Shown here: in pieces, positions 55,898 through 64,000 of the stretch
Layout of the letters: every line of letters starts with the position of its first letter
Numbering within the stretch: the stretch's first letter is position 1
NCBI RefSeq assembly: GCF_030730925.1
Contig: NZ_JAVAMB010000002.1
Location: 407,384 to 471,383, forward strand
Source: Flavobacterium sp. DG2-3
GTDB lineage: Bacteria > Bacteroidota > Bacteroidia > Flavobacteriales > Flavobacteriaceae
Reading direction: 5' to 3'
Length of the DNA: 64,000 nucleotides
The notes under the pieces: generated by a model
What the model saw: only the letters and a program-made list of their open reading frames with translations
Databases searched by the model: none
Told to the model about the DNA's origin: nothing
Made by a program: the position numbers and the translations under genes

Positions 55898-55973
55898 AGT
55901 TCATTTTTCAAATAAATGAAAATCAACACTTAACACCTTATTAATTCATCTATTAGAGGAGTTTTTTATTAAA

Positions 55974-56012
55974 AAATCCGCTTTGAAATCTAAAGGATTT
56001 CAAAGCGGATTT
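55974..56012 (-). terminator. Terminator after the AraC pair
   Basis: A perfect 17-bp stem (AAATCCGCTTTGAAATC with GATTTCAAAGCGGATTT) and a 5-base loop, 41 bases after the stop of the AraC gene at 56054. The minus strand has a six-U run at the base of the stem. Confidence 0.93.
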
Positions 56013-56053
56013 GTATGTTTTTTATAAAAAAGATTCTTGTTTTAAAATGCAGT

Positions 56054-57055
56054 TTAATAGTCTGCTTTTACAAAATCTTCGTACGGATTCTTTTTATAGG
56101 CTCTGTAATATTTCTCTGAGAGATATCCTAATTTGATATTGTCCAAAACTTCTAATACTTCAGATATACTGTCGAATCTGCCACTTTTGAGAAGTTCGTT
56201 GGTCAGGATAATCTTTTCTCGCCAGAAAAAACTATTGGGCGTGGTGGTATACATTTTTTTAAACAAAGACATGTACTTCGACATAGACATTTCTGCCATG
56301 TCGGCCAGAAAAGCAACTCCGGGAAAACCGGTTAGTAAGTTGTTTAGTAAATATTCTTTTGTTTTATGCAAGGATTCTGCTTCTTTCTCTGAGATCGAAT
56401 GCAGTAGCGGAATTAAATTGGTATAGCGATCTACAAACTTGCCTAATAACTTTAAGGCAATTCCTCTTATAAACATTTCAAAACCTGGGTCCAGAAAATT
56501 TTTATCTTTTGCTCCGCGCATAATGATTTTGCTTTCGCTGTCAATATGATCGTAAAAAAACAGTTTGTTTTTACTTTTTTTGATCCTGCGTTTGTCTGAA
56601 TTACGAGCAAATTCTTTGGCAACCGAAAATTTCAGCAACTCTTTGGACACTAATAAACGTAAAGCATAAATTCTTTGCCCGATAGCCGGTTGAAAGTTGT
56701 TATCCGTTGCATTATCAAATACTGCTAGACCTAAGTTGGCTTTGTACCCTATTTTGTGTTTGACATCTTCTACATGAATCAAGTTCATTTCGTCGCTAAA
56801 ATCATAATGGATGATGTATAAATCCTCGTCAGATCTCAATCTTCTTACCAATACAGGCACTTTGCCCGTAACATCTACCACAACAACTGAAAGTCCTTCC
56901 ATTACTTCTGTGCAGTAAAACGAGCCATCGGCAATGCTTTCAGGAAATTTAACGACATTTTCATTAATAACTTCCCCGCCCATTTTAACAAGATCTTTTG
57001 CTAATGTTTCCTGCCACTCCCGTGATAAAGAATACGTATGACTAAACTCGACCAT
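56054..57055 (-). CDS. AraC-family regulator, surface-locus paralog 2
   Basis: This 333-residue protein is a paralog of the AraC genes at 44178 and 57055. It shares VEFSHTYSLSREWQETLAKDL, HYDFSDEMNLIHV and KIGYKANLGLAVF with the first. The C-terminal domain has the first HTH at VAFLADMAEMSMSKYMSLFKKMYTTTPNSFFWREKI, and the second ends YLSEKYYRAYKKNPYEDF. Its start codon overlaps the upstream AraC stop by one base (TAATG), so the two are translated together. Two linked paralogs could form a heteromer or a sensing pair. Confidence 0.88.
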   Translation of the reverse strand: MVEFSHTYSLSREWQETLAKDLVKMGGEVINENVVKFPESIADGSFYCTEVMEGLSVVVVDVTGKVPVLVRRLRSDEDLYIIHYDFSDEMNLIHVEDVKHKIGYKANLGLAVFDNATDNNFQPAIGQRIYALRLLVSKELLKFSVAKEFARNSDKRRIKKSKNKLFFYDHIDSESKIIMRGAKDKNFLDPGFEMFIRGIALKLLGKFVDRYTNLIPLLHSISEKEAESLHKTKEYLLNNLLTGFPGVAFLADMAEMSMSKYMSLFKKMYTTTPNSFFWREKIILTNELLKSGRFDSISEVLEVLDNIKLGYLSEKYYRAYKKNPYEDFVKADY

Positions 57056-58041
57056 TATGTAATCTGTTTGATAAAATCTTTAGGCGACATTCCGTAGAAG
57101 TCTTTAAATTTTGCAGTAAAGTAAGAATGACTTGTAAAACTCAATTCGTCAGAAACCTGAGCAATTGTCAAATGAGTTTCCATCAGCAGCCTTTTGGCTT
57201 CCTGAAGTTTATTGTTCAGAAAAAAGCTGTTCGGAGTCAATCCTGTCACTTTTTTAAACAGTGTTTTATATTTTGATCCCGACATATTAACGTCTCGCGC
57301 CAGTGTAGTAATACTTGGAAAAGAACGATTTAAATTGTCCATCAAAAAAGCCTGAGATTTTACAATTCCCAAAAAATCGTCATTATTAACCTTATCGATT
57401 ACCAGATCATCAAAAGACATGCTCTGCACATATTCTGCCAAAAGACATTGGACAGCGCCTCTTAAATGAAAATCAAAAGTAACACCTCCTACTTCTCTAG
57501 AACGCAATTCATTTAATAGATGAATGCTTTCATTGCTCATTCTAGTTATTTTTAAAATCGTATTCTGCTTTGGGTCTACAATCTGGTCAACATGATCCTT
57601 TAAGGTCGGATTTCTCTCAAGATATACTTTTATAATTTCTTTTTTTATAAAAATACAAAGCGTAAATACTTTGGTGTCTTTATCTACAATATAATTGTGC
57701 GTTAAACTGCTATCAATAAAACTTAGGTTATAATTCCATTTTCCGATCGAATTGTAAACATTGTCAAATACTGAAGTTGTCTGACCGACTTCGGTAAGAT
57801 TGTAATAGATGCCTACAAAATCATCCAGTTTATTTTCTTGTGTAAAATGGAGTTTGGTATTAGCGGTAAACTCTTTATAAAATGCCGAAATCCCGAAATC
57901 GCAATTCAAAAAATACCGAACACCTGTAGAAATATGATCTGGAGTTACGATAAAATTTCCTTCAACGTGACCTTCCAGCTGTTCTGCGTAAGATTCAACC
58001 CAATCTAGTTCTACGCCGTAATGGTGCTTGATTTCTTTCAT
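57055..58041 (-). CDS. AraC-family regulator, surface-locus paralog 3
   Basis: This 328-residue AraC regulator has the sensor layout of its two paralogs, though more diverged (HHYGVELDWVESYAEQLEGHVEG). The C-terminal domain is a clear AraC: IAQVSDELSFTSHSYFTAKFKDFYGMSPKDFIKQ is a good second HTH. It is the first gene of the TAATG-linked pair. The 200 bases upstream carry long inverted repeats and C-tract elements. A role in the neighbouring T9SS type B/PorP loci is inferred from location. Confidence 0.9.
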   Translation of the reverse strand: MKEIKHHYGVELDWVESYAEQLEGHVEGNFIVTPDHISTGVRYFLNCDFGISAFYKEFTANTKLHFTQENKLDDFVGIYYNLTEVGQTTSVFDNVYNSIGKWNYNLSFIDSSLTHNYIVDKDTKVFTLCIFIKKEIIKVYLERNPTLKDHVDQIVDPKQNTILKITRMSNESIHLLNELRSREVGGVTFDFHLRGAVQCLLAEYVQSMSFDDLVIDKVNNDDFLGIVKSQAFLMDNLNRSFPSITTLARDVNMSGSKYKTLFKKVTGLTPNSFFLNNKLQEAKRLLMETHLTIAQVSDELSFTSHSYFTAKFKDFYGMSPKDFIKQIT

Positions 58042-58080
58042 AAAAGTTATTAGCTCTGATTTTGGTTAACTTAAAAAAAC

Positions 58081-58234
58081 GGAAAACAGAAAAGCAATGC
58101 CATAAATGTAGTAATTTTATCATAATTTTCCCCAAAAAACTTGCCCCCAAGCAAAAAAATGCTACACTATCAGCATTGCTTTTCCTAAAATTTAAAGAAA
58201 TCTGTTTTCCTCGTCACTGTATTGCCCCCCAACA
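58081..58234. promoter_or_regulatory. Nested inverted repeats and C-tract elements upstream of the AraC pair
   Basis: GGAAAACAGA (58081-58090) pairs with TCTGTTTTCC (58201-58210). GAAAAGCAATGC (58089-58100) pairs with GCATTGCTTTTC (58173-58184). TTGCCCCCAA (58141-58150) and TTGCCCCCCAA (58222-58232) are near copies. ATGCT/AGCAT form a small dyad within. This could be a complex operator or leader RNA structure. Confidence 0.55.
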
Positions 58235-58241
58235 AATACAG

Positions 58242-59504
58242 TTAATTATCCTGACTCAAATATAAGTAGCCCGCTTTTTCTCTATATCCAGTTCCATTTT
58301 TAAACCTTAAAATATAAAAATAGGTTCCCGTTGGCACTACTGCACCTTGTTTAAAAGAGCCTTTCCCATTTCCTTCTCCTCTAAAAACACGCTCTTGTTC
58401 ATTATATCCATTAGCCTGATATACTTTTATTCCATAACGGTTATAGATTTCTAAAGTATTGTCTGGAAAATTATTGATCCCTTCAATTTTAAAGAAATCA
58501 TTCATTCCGTCTCCGTTAGGCGATACGGCATTGTAAACTATCAAACCATCTTCCAGTTCTCCTGGTCTCGCCGTTACACGTGCTACAGTAAAAATACCTG
58601 TTTTGGACACTCGCCCCGTAACCATTTTCTGCTCTGCATCAACAATTCCACCTTCTGCTTTCCATTGCTGCGTAGGAATATCCCATCTTACGATCTGAAT
58701 ACTAGTCCCTGCTAAAGCATCGTAAATATAAGAAGCCGTTGTAGCTGGATCTAAAGTAAGACTTAGTACAATTTTGTCTTCCTTATTTTCTTTTGTTACT
58801 TTCCAGTACTCTTTATTGTCAATTAATTTTATCTGATCCTGCTTCTGATTGTGCGGAAACTGCAAATCTGAATTTTCAAGAAAGTAATGTACCACATAAG
58901 CAGCATCTTCTGAGACAGCACCGTGCAGCATCGGACGATAGTAGTTTTTATCTCCGCTAGGAAACTCAAATTCCTTTGTTCCTATTTTTTTTAATTTGCC
59001 ATCTATAAAACTATTTTTACCTGCATTCTTATGACTACTGTTTTTATCAAATGTAACGGTACTGTCATAAGTATCAGCATCTACAATTCCGTTTTTAAAA
59101 TCGGCATTTCCTGAAATGCTGATTTCTCTTGCCAATATAAAAGGCACTGTTTCTGACTTATTATCGAATACTACATTTTTGAAACGGGTGTACACATTTT
59201 GCGAAACCACATCTCCATCTATAATCTGTTCCTGCCCGCCTATGAAGTGCGTAGTTCCTTGCTCTGATTCGGTAAAACTGATTTTACCATCATTGCTCCA
59301 GTGCTGTTTAACCTCTAGCTGACCGTCATTAATAACTTCGCCCAAAGGCGTATTATTAAAATCTGAACCTAATGACACAATAGTGCCTGGCTTGACTTTT
59401 AAAGTCGTTTTGTTTACAATCTGCGCTTGTAAAGTGCCAGCACAAAAAAGGCAAAAAAGACCTGTTTTTAGCATCTCTTTATTATAAAAAGATTGATTTT
59501 TCAT
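58242..59504 (-). CDS. T9SS type B sorting-domain (gliding-motility C-terminal) surface protein
   Basis: This 420-residue protein has a signal peptide (about 10-27, ending LQAQ). A beta-rich stalk has hemagglutinin-like repeats (VNKTTLKVKPGTIVSLGSDFNN, GTTHFIGGQEQIIDGDVVSQN). The C-terminal type B domain (about 330-420) reads NAVSPNGDGMNDFFKIEGINNFPDNTLEIYNRYGIKVYQ and ends GYREKAGYLYLSQDN. Type B signals direct export through T9SS with a PorP/SprF partner, and one is encoded nearby. The promoter carries copy C. It is short for a gliding adhesin, so it may be a base or anchoring component. Confidence 0.92.
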   Translation of the reverse strand: MKNQSFYNKEMLKTGLFCLFCAGTLQAQIVNKTTLKVKPGTIVSLGSDFNNTPLGEVINDGQLEVKQHWSNDGKISFTESEQGTTHFIGGQEQIIDGDVVSQNVYTRFKNVVFDNKSETVPFILAREISISGNADFKNGIVDADTYDSTVTFDKNSSHKNAGKNSFIDGKLKKIGTKEFEFPSGDKNYYRPMLHGAVSEDAAYVVHYFLENSDLQFPHNQKQDQIKLIDNKEYWKVTKENKEDKIVLSLTLDPATTASYIYDALAGTSIQIVRWDIPTQQWKAEGGIVDAEQKMVTGRVSKTGIFTVARVTARPGELEDGLIVYNAVSPNGDGMNDFFKIEGINNFPDNTLEIYNRYGIKVYQANGYNEQERVFRGEGNGKGSFKQGAVVPTGTYFYILRFKNGTGYREKAGYLYLSQDN

Positions 59505-59680
59505 ATCATTTTAATTTCCACTCAAAAGCAGTTCTAAAAAATTGAGAAATACTGCAGCTGACTTTATTATTTTTCTCTATTGTTTTGGTTTGAATATTTT
59601 TTTTTCGCTCTTTTCTTTTCGAAGAAAAAGGCAATTACTTCAAAAAAACTGAAAGCAATTATACCCCAACAATTACTTTA

Positions 59681-59736
59681 CAAAGAGACAACTAATTATA
59701 AATAAGATATATTTAGATTCTGTCAGATTAAGACAT
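59681..59736 (-). promoter_or_regulatory. Surface-regulon promoter, copy C (T9SS type B gene)
   Basis: Reading leftward from 59736: ATGTCTTAAT, two AATCT half-sites 10 bases apart, then TGTCTCTTTG at positions 47-56. It ends 177 bases before the ATG, implying a long leader. Box sequences and spacing match copy B. Confidence 0.78.
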
Positions 59737-59816
59737 TTTTAAACAAACCATTGAGAAGAACAAAAGCATTATTTTATAAATCAACATAGTAAACAAACTC
59801 ATAAATGGAACATAAA

Positions 59817-59847
59817 AAAAACTCCAATCTAAACGATTGGAGTTTTT
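59817..59847 (-). terminator. Terminator after the tail-fibre gene
   Basis: A 13-bp stem (AAAAACTCCAATC with GATTGGAGTTTTT) and a 5-base loop, 61 bases beyond the tail-fibre stop. An A-run to the left gives U residues on the minus strand. Confidence 0.88.
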
Positions 59848-59908
59848 AGCTGTTTTTAAATTATGTGTTATACAATAAAATGGCATTTTTTCACCGTCTA
59901 TTGTCTTA

Positions 59909-62900
59909 TTATTTTTTTGACAACAAATCTTTTACCATTTCTTTCAGTTCATCAATTTGTTTTTGCTGTTCTTTAATTTCATTCTGCTGTTCTTTAACCG
60001 CTTCGATCAATACTGGAATAATAGTAGTATATGTTACAGAATAAAAACCGTCACTTCCTTTTGTAACCGCTTCTGGTAAAATTGGTTCCAAATCCTGTGC
60101 TATAACTCCTAAATCATGAGTTTCTTTAAAATTTTTATCCTTAAATTCATCTGTTTTCCAGTTGTACCCGACACCGTTCATTTTCATGATTTTATCAAGT
60201 GCATTACCAATAGGTGTAATATCCTTTTTAAATCTTCTATCAGATGGACTATTCCAAGCAGTAGTACCTCCTGCACTTCCTCTTACATATAAACGGTAAT
60301 CACCACTATAAGAATTCCCTCCTCCAACTGTTAACTGTCCTTTATCATTAAACCATAATCTATTTAATATATCACCAGAATCAAAAACCAAACTTCCGCT
60401 AAGTACCGATATCTCTTTTCCGGCTACATAAAGACTGTTAGTTCTCAAAATATTAGCCTCCAAAGAACTACTAAATTTAGCGTTTCCAATAACATCTAAT
60501 GAATAGTTTGGATTAGTGGTTCCAATTCCAACATTTCCGATTGCCGAAATATGCATTCTTGTATAATTATTAGTTTTAAAATTCAATGCCTGATTATTGG
60601 TAGTTCCTATAAAATTGGAAGGTGTCGCAACATTTCCATTTAACTTCCATCCTGAAGAAGAACTAATTAAGTCAGCCATCGAAACCGAAGTCGTACTCAC
60701 TAATCCTGTAGCGTTTTGTACTAGTGGATAAACTCCAGAAAGCGATGTACCTGTTGCTACTGGCAAACCTGTAACATTTAACGTATTTGCTGCCGAAGTT
60801 TCAATTGTTGTTGGTTTTGACAAAACACCTCCTAATTGAGCAGCTCCATTAACACGCGTCAATCCATTATTGGCTGCATCTACAATAGCAACACCTGTAC
60901 TTGCAACACCATTTACTCTTGACACTAAACTTCCGTTTGTAACCGCCAGAGCATTGCTATTTACTGCTGGTGCTGTTGCCACTTTTCCGTTTACTGTTGA
61001 AGTAATCGTATTTACCGAACTAGCTAAAACATTTGTTGTTGCTCCGCTCATAAGAGAAGTTACTGGAGTCTTTTTCAACACTCCCGTTCCTGTAGTTGCC
61101 ACAATTACATCATCTGTTCCTAGTGTTGTAGTCGCTGCTAAACCCGCAATTCTTAGCGTATTATTGCCATTAGTTGTAATTAACGTTGCTTTTGTTAAAG
61201 TTCCTCCTAATTCTACATTACCCGTATTAGAACGCGTAAGTCCATTGCTGGCTGCATTTACAATTGCAACACCTGTACTTGCAACACCATTTACTCTTGA
61301 CACTAAACTTCCATTTGTAACCGCCAGAGCATTGCTATTTACTGCTGGTGCTGTTGCCACTTTTCCGTTTACTGTTGAAGTAATCGTATTTCCAGAAGTT
61401 GACAGGGCATTTGTTGTAGAAGCAGAAATAATCGTTCCTGACACTGTAATTCCTGTGCCTCCTGTATAGGTTTTTCCTACTGATGTAGAAGCTATTTTTT
61501 TCAAATTATTATTGGCATCTACTACAACTACCTGTTCACCATCTGTACCGGCAGGAAGTGTTTTTATAATTACACTGCCATCAAGATTAACTTTACCAGT
61601 ACCTTTTGCTGAGATTTTAAAATCACTATTAGCATTACTTCCTACTTTTACTAAACCGTCAAAATTTATCGCAACGCCCTGAGTTTTGTTGTTATGCTGA
61701 AAGCTTGCCAACGTATTTTCGCCAGCTAACCCTACAACATCTAACGTATGACTTGGTGATACCACTCCAATACCAACTTTTCCCCCTGAGCCAATCACCA
61801 TTCTCTCTGTACTACTAGTTTTAAAACGCAGCGCCTCATTATTCGTTGTTCCTAAGAAACTTGTCGATGTACCTGTGTTTCCGGTTAAACTCCATCCTGA
61901 TGTACCTATTAGATTTGCTACTGTAGTCTTTTTTAATACTCCTGCAGTACTTGCTATTACCACATCATGTCCCGATAGGTTTGTAGTGGCGGCTAAACCT
62001 TCAACTCCCAGTGTGTTTGTTCCTGAAGCTCTAATCATCGTTGCTTTTGTTAAAGCTCCTCCTAATTCTACATTCCCCGTATTAGAACGCGTAAGTCCAT
62101 TATTAGCTGAATTTACAATTGCAACACCTGTGCTTGCAACACCATTTACAGTAGAAACTAAACTTCCACTATTTACCGCTAAGGCATTTGTTGTATTGGC
62201 ACTAATTTCTAGACCATTTACTGTAATGTTTCCGATTCCTCTATACGTTTTTCCTACTGAAGCTGATGCTATTTTTTTCAAATTATTATTGGCATCTACT
62301 ACAACTACCTGTTCACCTGCCGTTCCAGTACTAAGAGTATCTATTCTTACTGACGAGGCAACTAATCTAATTACTGAATTTCCTTTTGCTGAAATATTAA
62401 AATTACTGTTTGGAGAATCTCCTATTTTTCTAATTCCTGAGTAGCCAATTGCAATTCCGTGCTTTCCTCTACCTGCCGTAAAAGTTGCCATAGACGCATC
62501 ATCATCTATAGAACTTTTCACCTCAAGAAATGAAGCTGGTGTTGTAGTTCCTATACCTAATTTACCATCTGTTGACAGTGTCATTTTCTCCGTATTATTA
62601 CTTCTAAAACGTAAAGCAAAGTTACCTGTTGTTCCCAAGAAGCTCGTTGCTGTACCAGTGTTTCCGGCTAAGCCCCATCCGGTAGCTGCCGCAGCGGCAG
62701 GCGCCCAATTTGTTCCATTATAGGTCAAAACTTGACCTGTAGTTGGTGGTGTTGCCACTACTCCTGTGCCTCGCAATTGGTTGGCATTCCATAAAGCTTC
62801 ATCAGTTTTTGCTGAAACTTTATTATCATTTGTTATTTCAATTCCTGTACTAGCGGTATAGGTTTTTCCTACTGATGATGATGCTATCTTTTTAAGATAA

Positions 62901-64000
62901 TTATTGGCATCTACTGTTATTACATCCTGACCCGCTGTTCCAATATTAAGAGTATCTATTCTTACTGATGAGGCAATTAATCTAATTTCTCCACCTCCTT
63001 TTGCTCTAATATTAAAATTACTATTGGATGATCTTCCTATTTTACTAATTCCTGTGTAACCGATTGCAATACCATGCAGTCCATCTTTTTGAACGAAACT
63101 AGCCAACGAGTCCTGGTTTGTCGGGTTTACGACCTCTAGACCATATTTTGGTTTTGTTGTATTAATACCGACATTTCCTTCATTTGTAATAGACATTCTT
63201 TTTTGGCTTCCTGCCCAAAAATCCATCCCCAGCACATTCCCATTTTCTTCATTATCACGGTTGGAAGTAATTCCTTCACCCGTTGCGGCGCTTCCGAAAG
63301 ATAGTCCACTTCTAATCGTTCCATCAGCTACATTCTTACCATCAATACGCAATGAATTCTCTGCCCTAACCACAGGTGCATCTAATACAACACTTCCTGT
63401 TCCTTTTGCTTTAATATTAAAATCACTATTTGCATCAGTAGCTATTTTACTAATTCCTGAATAACCTATTGCAACACCCTGAGTTTCATTAGCAGGAAGA
63501 AATCGAGCCAATAATTCATCATTTGCAGGGCTTTTCACGTCTAAGGCATAAGCTGGAGATTTAAGTCCAATACCCACTCTTCCAGATGTTCCGATAACCA
63601 TTTTTTCTGTATCACTAGTTATAAAGCGCAGTGGCTGAGCATTTGTAGTTCCTAAGTAACTGTTTGCTGAACCTTCATTTCCAGTTAGGCCCCATGCTGA
63701 ATTAGTAACAGTCGCAGGCCCCCAAGCTGTACCATTCCAAGTCAATACCTGATCAGCTTTTGGATCTGTTGCACTTACTTCTTTTCCTCTTAATTGGTTA
63801 GCATTCCATAAAGCTTCAGTTGTTTTTGCTGCTATTTCATTGTCTGTTATTGTTACACCTGTACCAGCTGTATTTACTGGGGCATCGGCTCCATTGTCAC
63901 CTTTATCACCTTTATCACCTTTCTCTCCTTTTGCTCCGTCCTGACCGTTTGCACCGTCAGCACCGTTTGCTCCAGTATCTCCTTTTTCTCCCTGGTCACC
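59909..64000 (-). CDS. Giant tail-fibre-like adhesin: collagen repeats, long fibre, C-terminal S74 chaperone (5' end outside window)
   Basis: The frame is open to the right edge (1364 codons present including the stop). The N-terminal part visible has Gly-X-Y collagen-like repeats (GDKGDKGDKGEKGAKGDQGANGADG in reverse reading, about 63890-64000). The body has many repeats, with FLGTTNNxALRFKT and KVGIGxxxPxxxLDV units and Asn/Gly/Ser/Thr-rich strands typical of trimeric fibres. The C-terminal S74 intramolecular chaperone (about 60250 to 59909) has SDRRFKKDI with the catalytic Ser-Lys-type site and GVIAQDLEPILPEAV, then a coiled coil. In phage and bacterial tail-fibre proteins S74 cleaves itself off after trimerisation. 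No T9SS signal is visible, so the export route is unclear. Confidence 0.92.
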   Translation of the reverse strand, partial: GDQGEKGDTGANGADGANGQDGAKGEKGDKGDKGDNGADAPVNTAGTGVTITDNEIAAKTTEALWNANQLRGKEVSATDPKADQVLTWNGTAWGPATVTNSAWGLTGNEGSANSYLGTTNAQPLRFITSDTEKMVIGTSGRVGIGLKSPAYALDVKSPANDELLARFLPANETQGVAIGYSGISKIATDANSDFNIKAKGTGSVVLDAPVVRAENSLRIDGKNVADGTIRSGLSFGSAATGEGITSNRDNEENGNVLGMDFWAGSQKRMSITNEGNVGINTTKPKYGLEVVNPTNQDSLASFVQKDGLHGIAIGYTGISKIGRSSNSNFNIRAKGGGEIRLIASSVRIDTLNIGTAGQDVITVDANNYLKKIASSSVGKTYTASTGIEITNDNKVSAKTDEALWNANQLRGTGVVATPPTTGQVLTYNGTNWAPAAAAATGWGLAGNTGTATSFLGTTGNFALRFRSNNTEKMTLSTDGKLGIGTTTPASFLEVKSSIDDDASMATFTAGRGKHGIAIGYSGIRKIGDSPNSNFNISAKGNSVIRLVASSVRIDTLSTGTAGEQVVVVDANNNLKKIASASVGKTYRGIGNITVNGLEISANTTNALAVNSGSLVSTVNGVASTGVAIVNSANNGLTRSNTGNVELGGALTKATMIRASGTNTLGVEGLAATTNLSGHDVVIASTAGVLKKTTVANLIGTSGWSLTGNTGTSTSFLGTTNNEALRFKTSSTERMVIGSGGKVGIGVVSPSHTLDVVGLAGENTLASFQHNNKTQGVAINFDGLVKVGSNANSDFKISAKGTGKVNLDGSVIIKTLPAGTDGEQVVVVDANNNLKKIASTSVGKTYTGGTGITVSGTIISASTTNALSTSGNTITSTVNGKVATAPAVNSNALAVTNGSLVSRVNGVASTGVAIVNAASNGLTRSNTGNVELGGTLTKATLITTNGNNTLRIAGLAATTTLGTDDVIVATTGTGVLKKTPVTSLMSGATTNVLASSVNTITSTVNGKVATAPAVNSNALAVTNGSLVSRVNGVASTGVAIVDAANNGLTRVNGAAQLGGVLSKPTTIETSAANTLNVTGLPVATGTSLSGVYPLVQNATGLVSTTSVSMADLISSSSGWKLNGNVATPSNFIGTTNNQALNFKTNNYTRMHISAIGNVGIGTTNPNYSLDVIGNAKFSSSLEANILRTNSLYVAGKEISVLSGSLVFDSGDILNRLWFNDKGQLTVGGGNSYSGDYRLYVRGSAGGTTAWNSPSDRRFKKDITPIGNALDKIMKMNGVGYNWKTDEFKDKNFKETHDLGVIAQDLEPILPEAVTKGSDGFYSVTYTTIIPVLIEAVKEQQNEIKEQQKQIDELKEMVKDLLSKK
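60888..61391 (-). repeat. Near-identical 126-base repeats in the tail-fibre gene
   Basis: 60888-61013 and 61266-61391 are 126 bases each and differ at one position (period 378 bases). A more diverged third copy lies near 62121-62185. The repeats encode a stretch with NGKVATAPAV and GVASTGVAIV. They mark unit duplication and possible copy-number variation. Confidence 0.85.

Larger units (their letters stand above)
59505..59908. other. Intergenic region with promoter copy C and a terminator
   Basis: It lies between the tail-fibre gene (leftward, ending at 59909) and the T9SS type B gene. It contains the terminator of the former and the promoter element of the latter. No gene is seen. Confidence 0.6.

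Noticed and set aside
60870..62444. Long plus-strand open frames (199 and 189 codons) opposite the tail-fibre gene
   Set aside because: They are mirror frames of the repetitive Thr/Asn/Gly-rich fibre sequence, repeat with it, and have protein-unlike Val/Pro/Ala composition.
59909..64000. Phage origin of the tail-fibre protein
   Set aside because: No capsid, baseplate, integrase or lysis genes are within the window. The neighbours are T9SS and regulatory genes. It stays open for the part beyond the right edge.
1..64000. tRNA and rRNA genes
   Set aside because: I looked for cloverleaf sequences and conserved rRNA cores and saw none; a covariance-model scan would be needed to be certain.

Overview
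The window is AT-rich chromosomal DNA of a member of the Bacteroidota, most likely a Flavobacterium close to F. johnsoniae. The evidence is type IX secretion (T9SS) sorting domains, a PorP/SprF protein, starts without Shine-Dalgarno sequences, lipoproteins and AraC/LuxR regulators of flavobacterial type. The species assignment is inference. I saw no rRNA, tRNA, CRISPR array, insertion sequence or phage.

Region 1 (1-13 kb) is metabolic. It has an alginate-export-like porin, a TetR regulator with a palindromic operator before itself and before the next unit (a proline-iminopeptidase-like lipoprotein gene broken by one frameshift, overlapping a TlpA-like thioredoxin gene), a GAPDH, and an operon of a DUF1348 protein, two tandem alpha/beta hydrolases and a TSUP permease. 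Three AraC regulators follow, two of them close paralogs. Region 2 (13-36 kb) holds a single-domain response regulator, an unknown two-gene unit, an amino acid permease, an OmpA-like barrel, a giant secreted M4 metalloprotease, a TPR-LuxR regulator, a BCCT transporter, a DUF1254 lipoprotein, an SDR, a DapA-like aldolase with a cupin, and a group of two truncated Rossmann proteins, a MEDS protein and a PAS-LuxR regulator. A polyphosphate kinase (ppk1) follows at 36-38 kb.

Region 3 (38-64 kb) looks like a cell-surface and biofilm region. It has a lipoprotein with a beta/gamma-crystallin tail, a locus of two tiny peptides with a double-hotdog protein and an unknown partner, an L,D-transpeptidase, a PepSY-like lipoprotein, a compact exopolysaccharide operon (WecA-like, Wza, Wzc, CpsB), a PorP/SprF plus repeat-rich OmpA pair, a T9SS type B substrate, three paralogous AraC regulators, and a huge collagen-like/S74 tail-fibre protein running off the right edge.

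The most notable observation is a 56-bp promoter architecture shared by four transcription units in region 3. It has an upstream RTGTCYTAAT box followed by a half-site 10 bp on, and then, at identical spacing, a TGTYNCTTTG box. It precedes the L,D-transpeptidase, the PorP-OmpA unit, the type B substrate and one of the AraC regulators. This suggests a dedicated surface-assembly regulon, probably run by one of the AraC paralogs. All assignments come from reading the sequence; no database search was possible.
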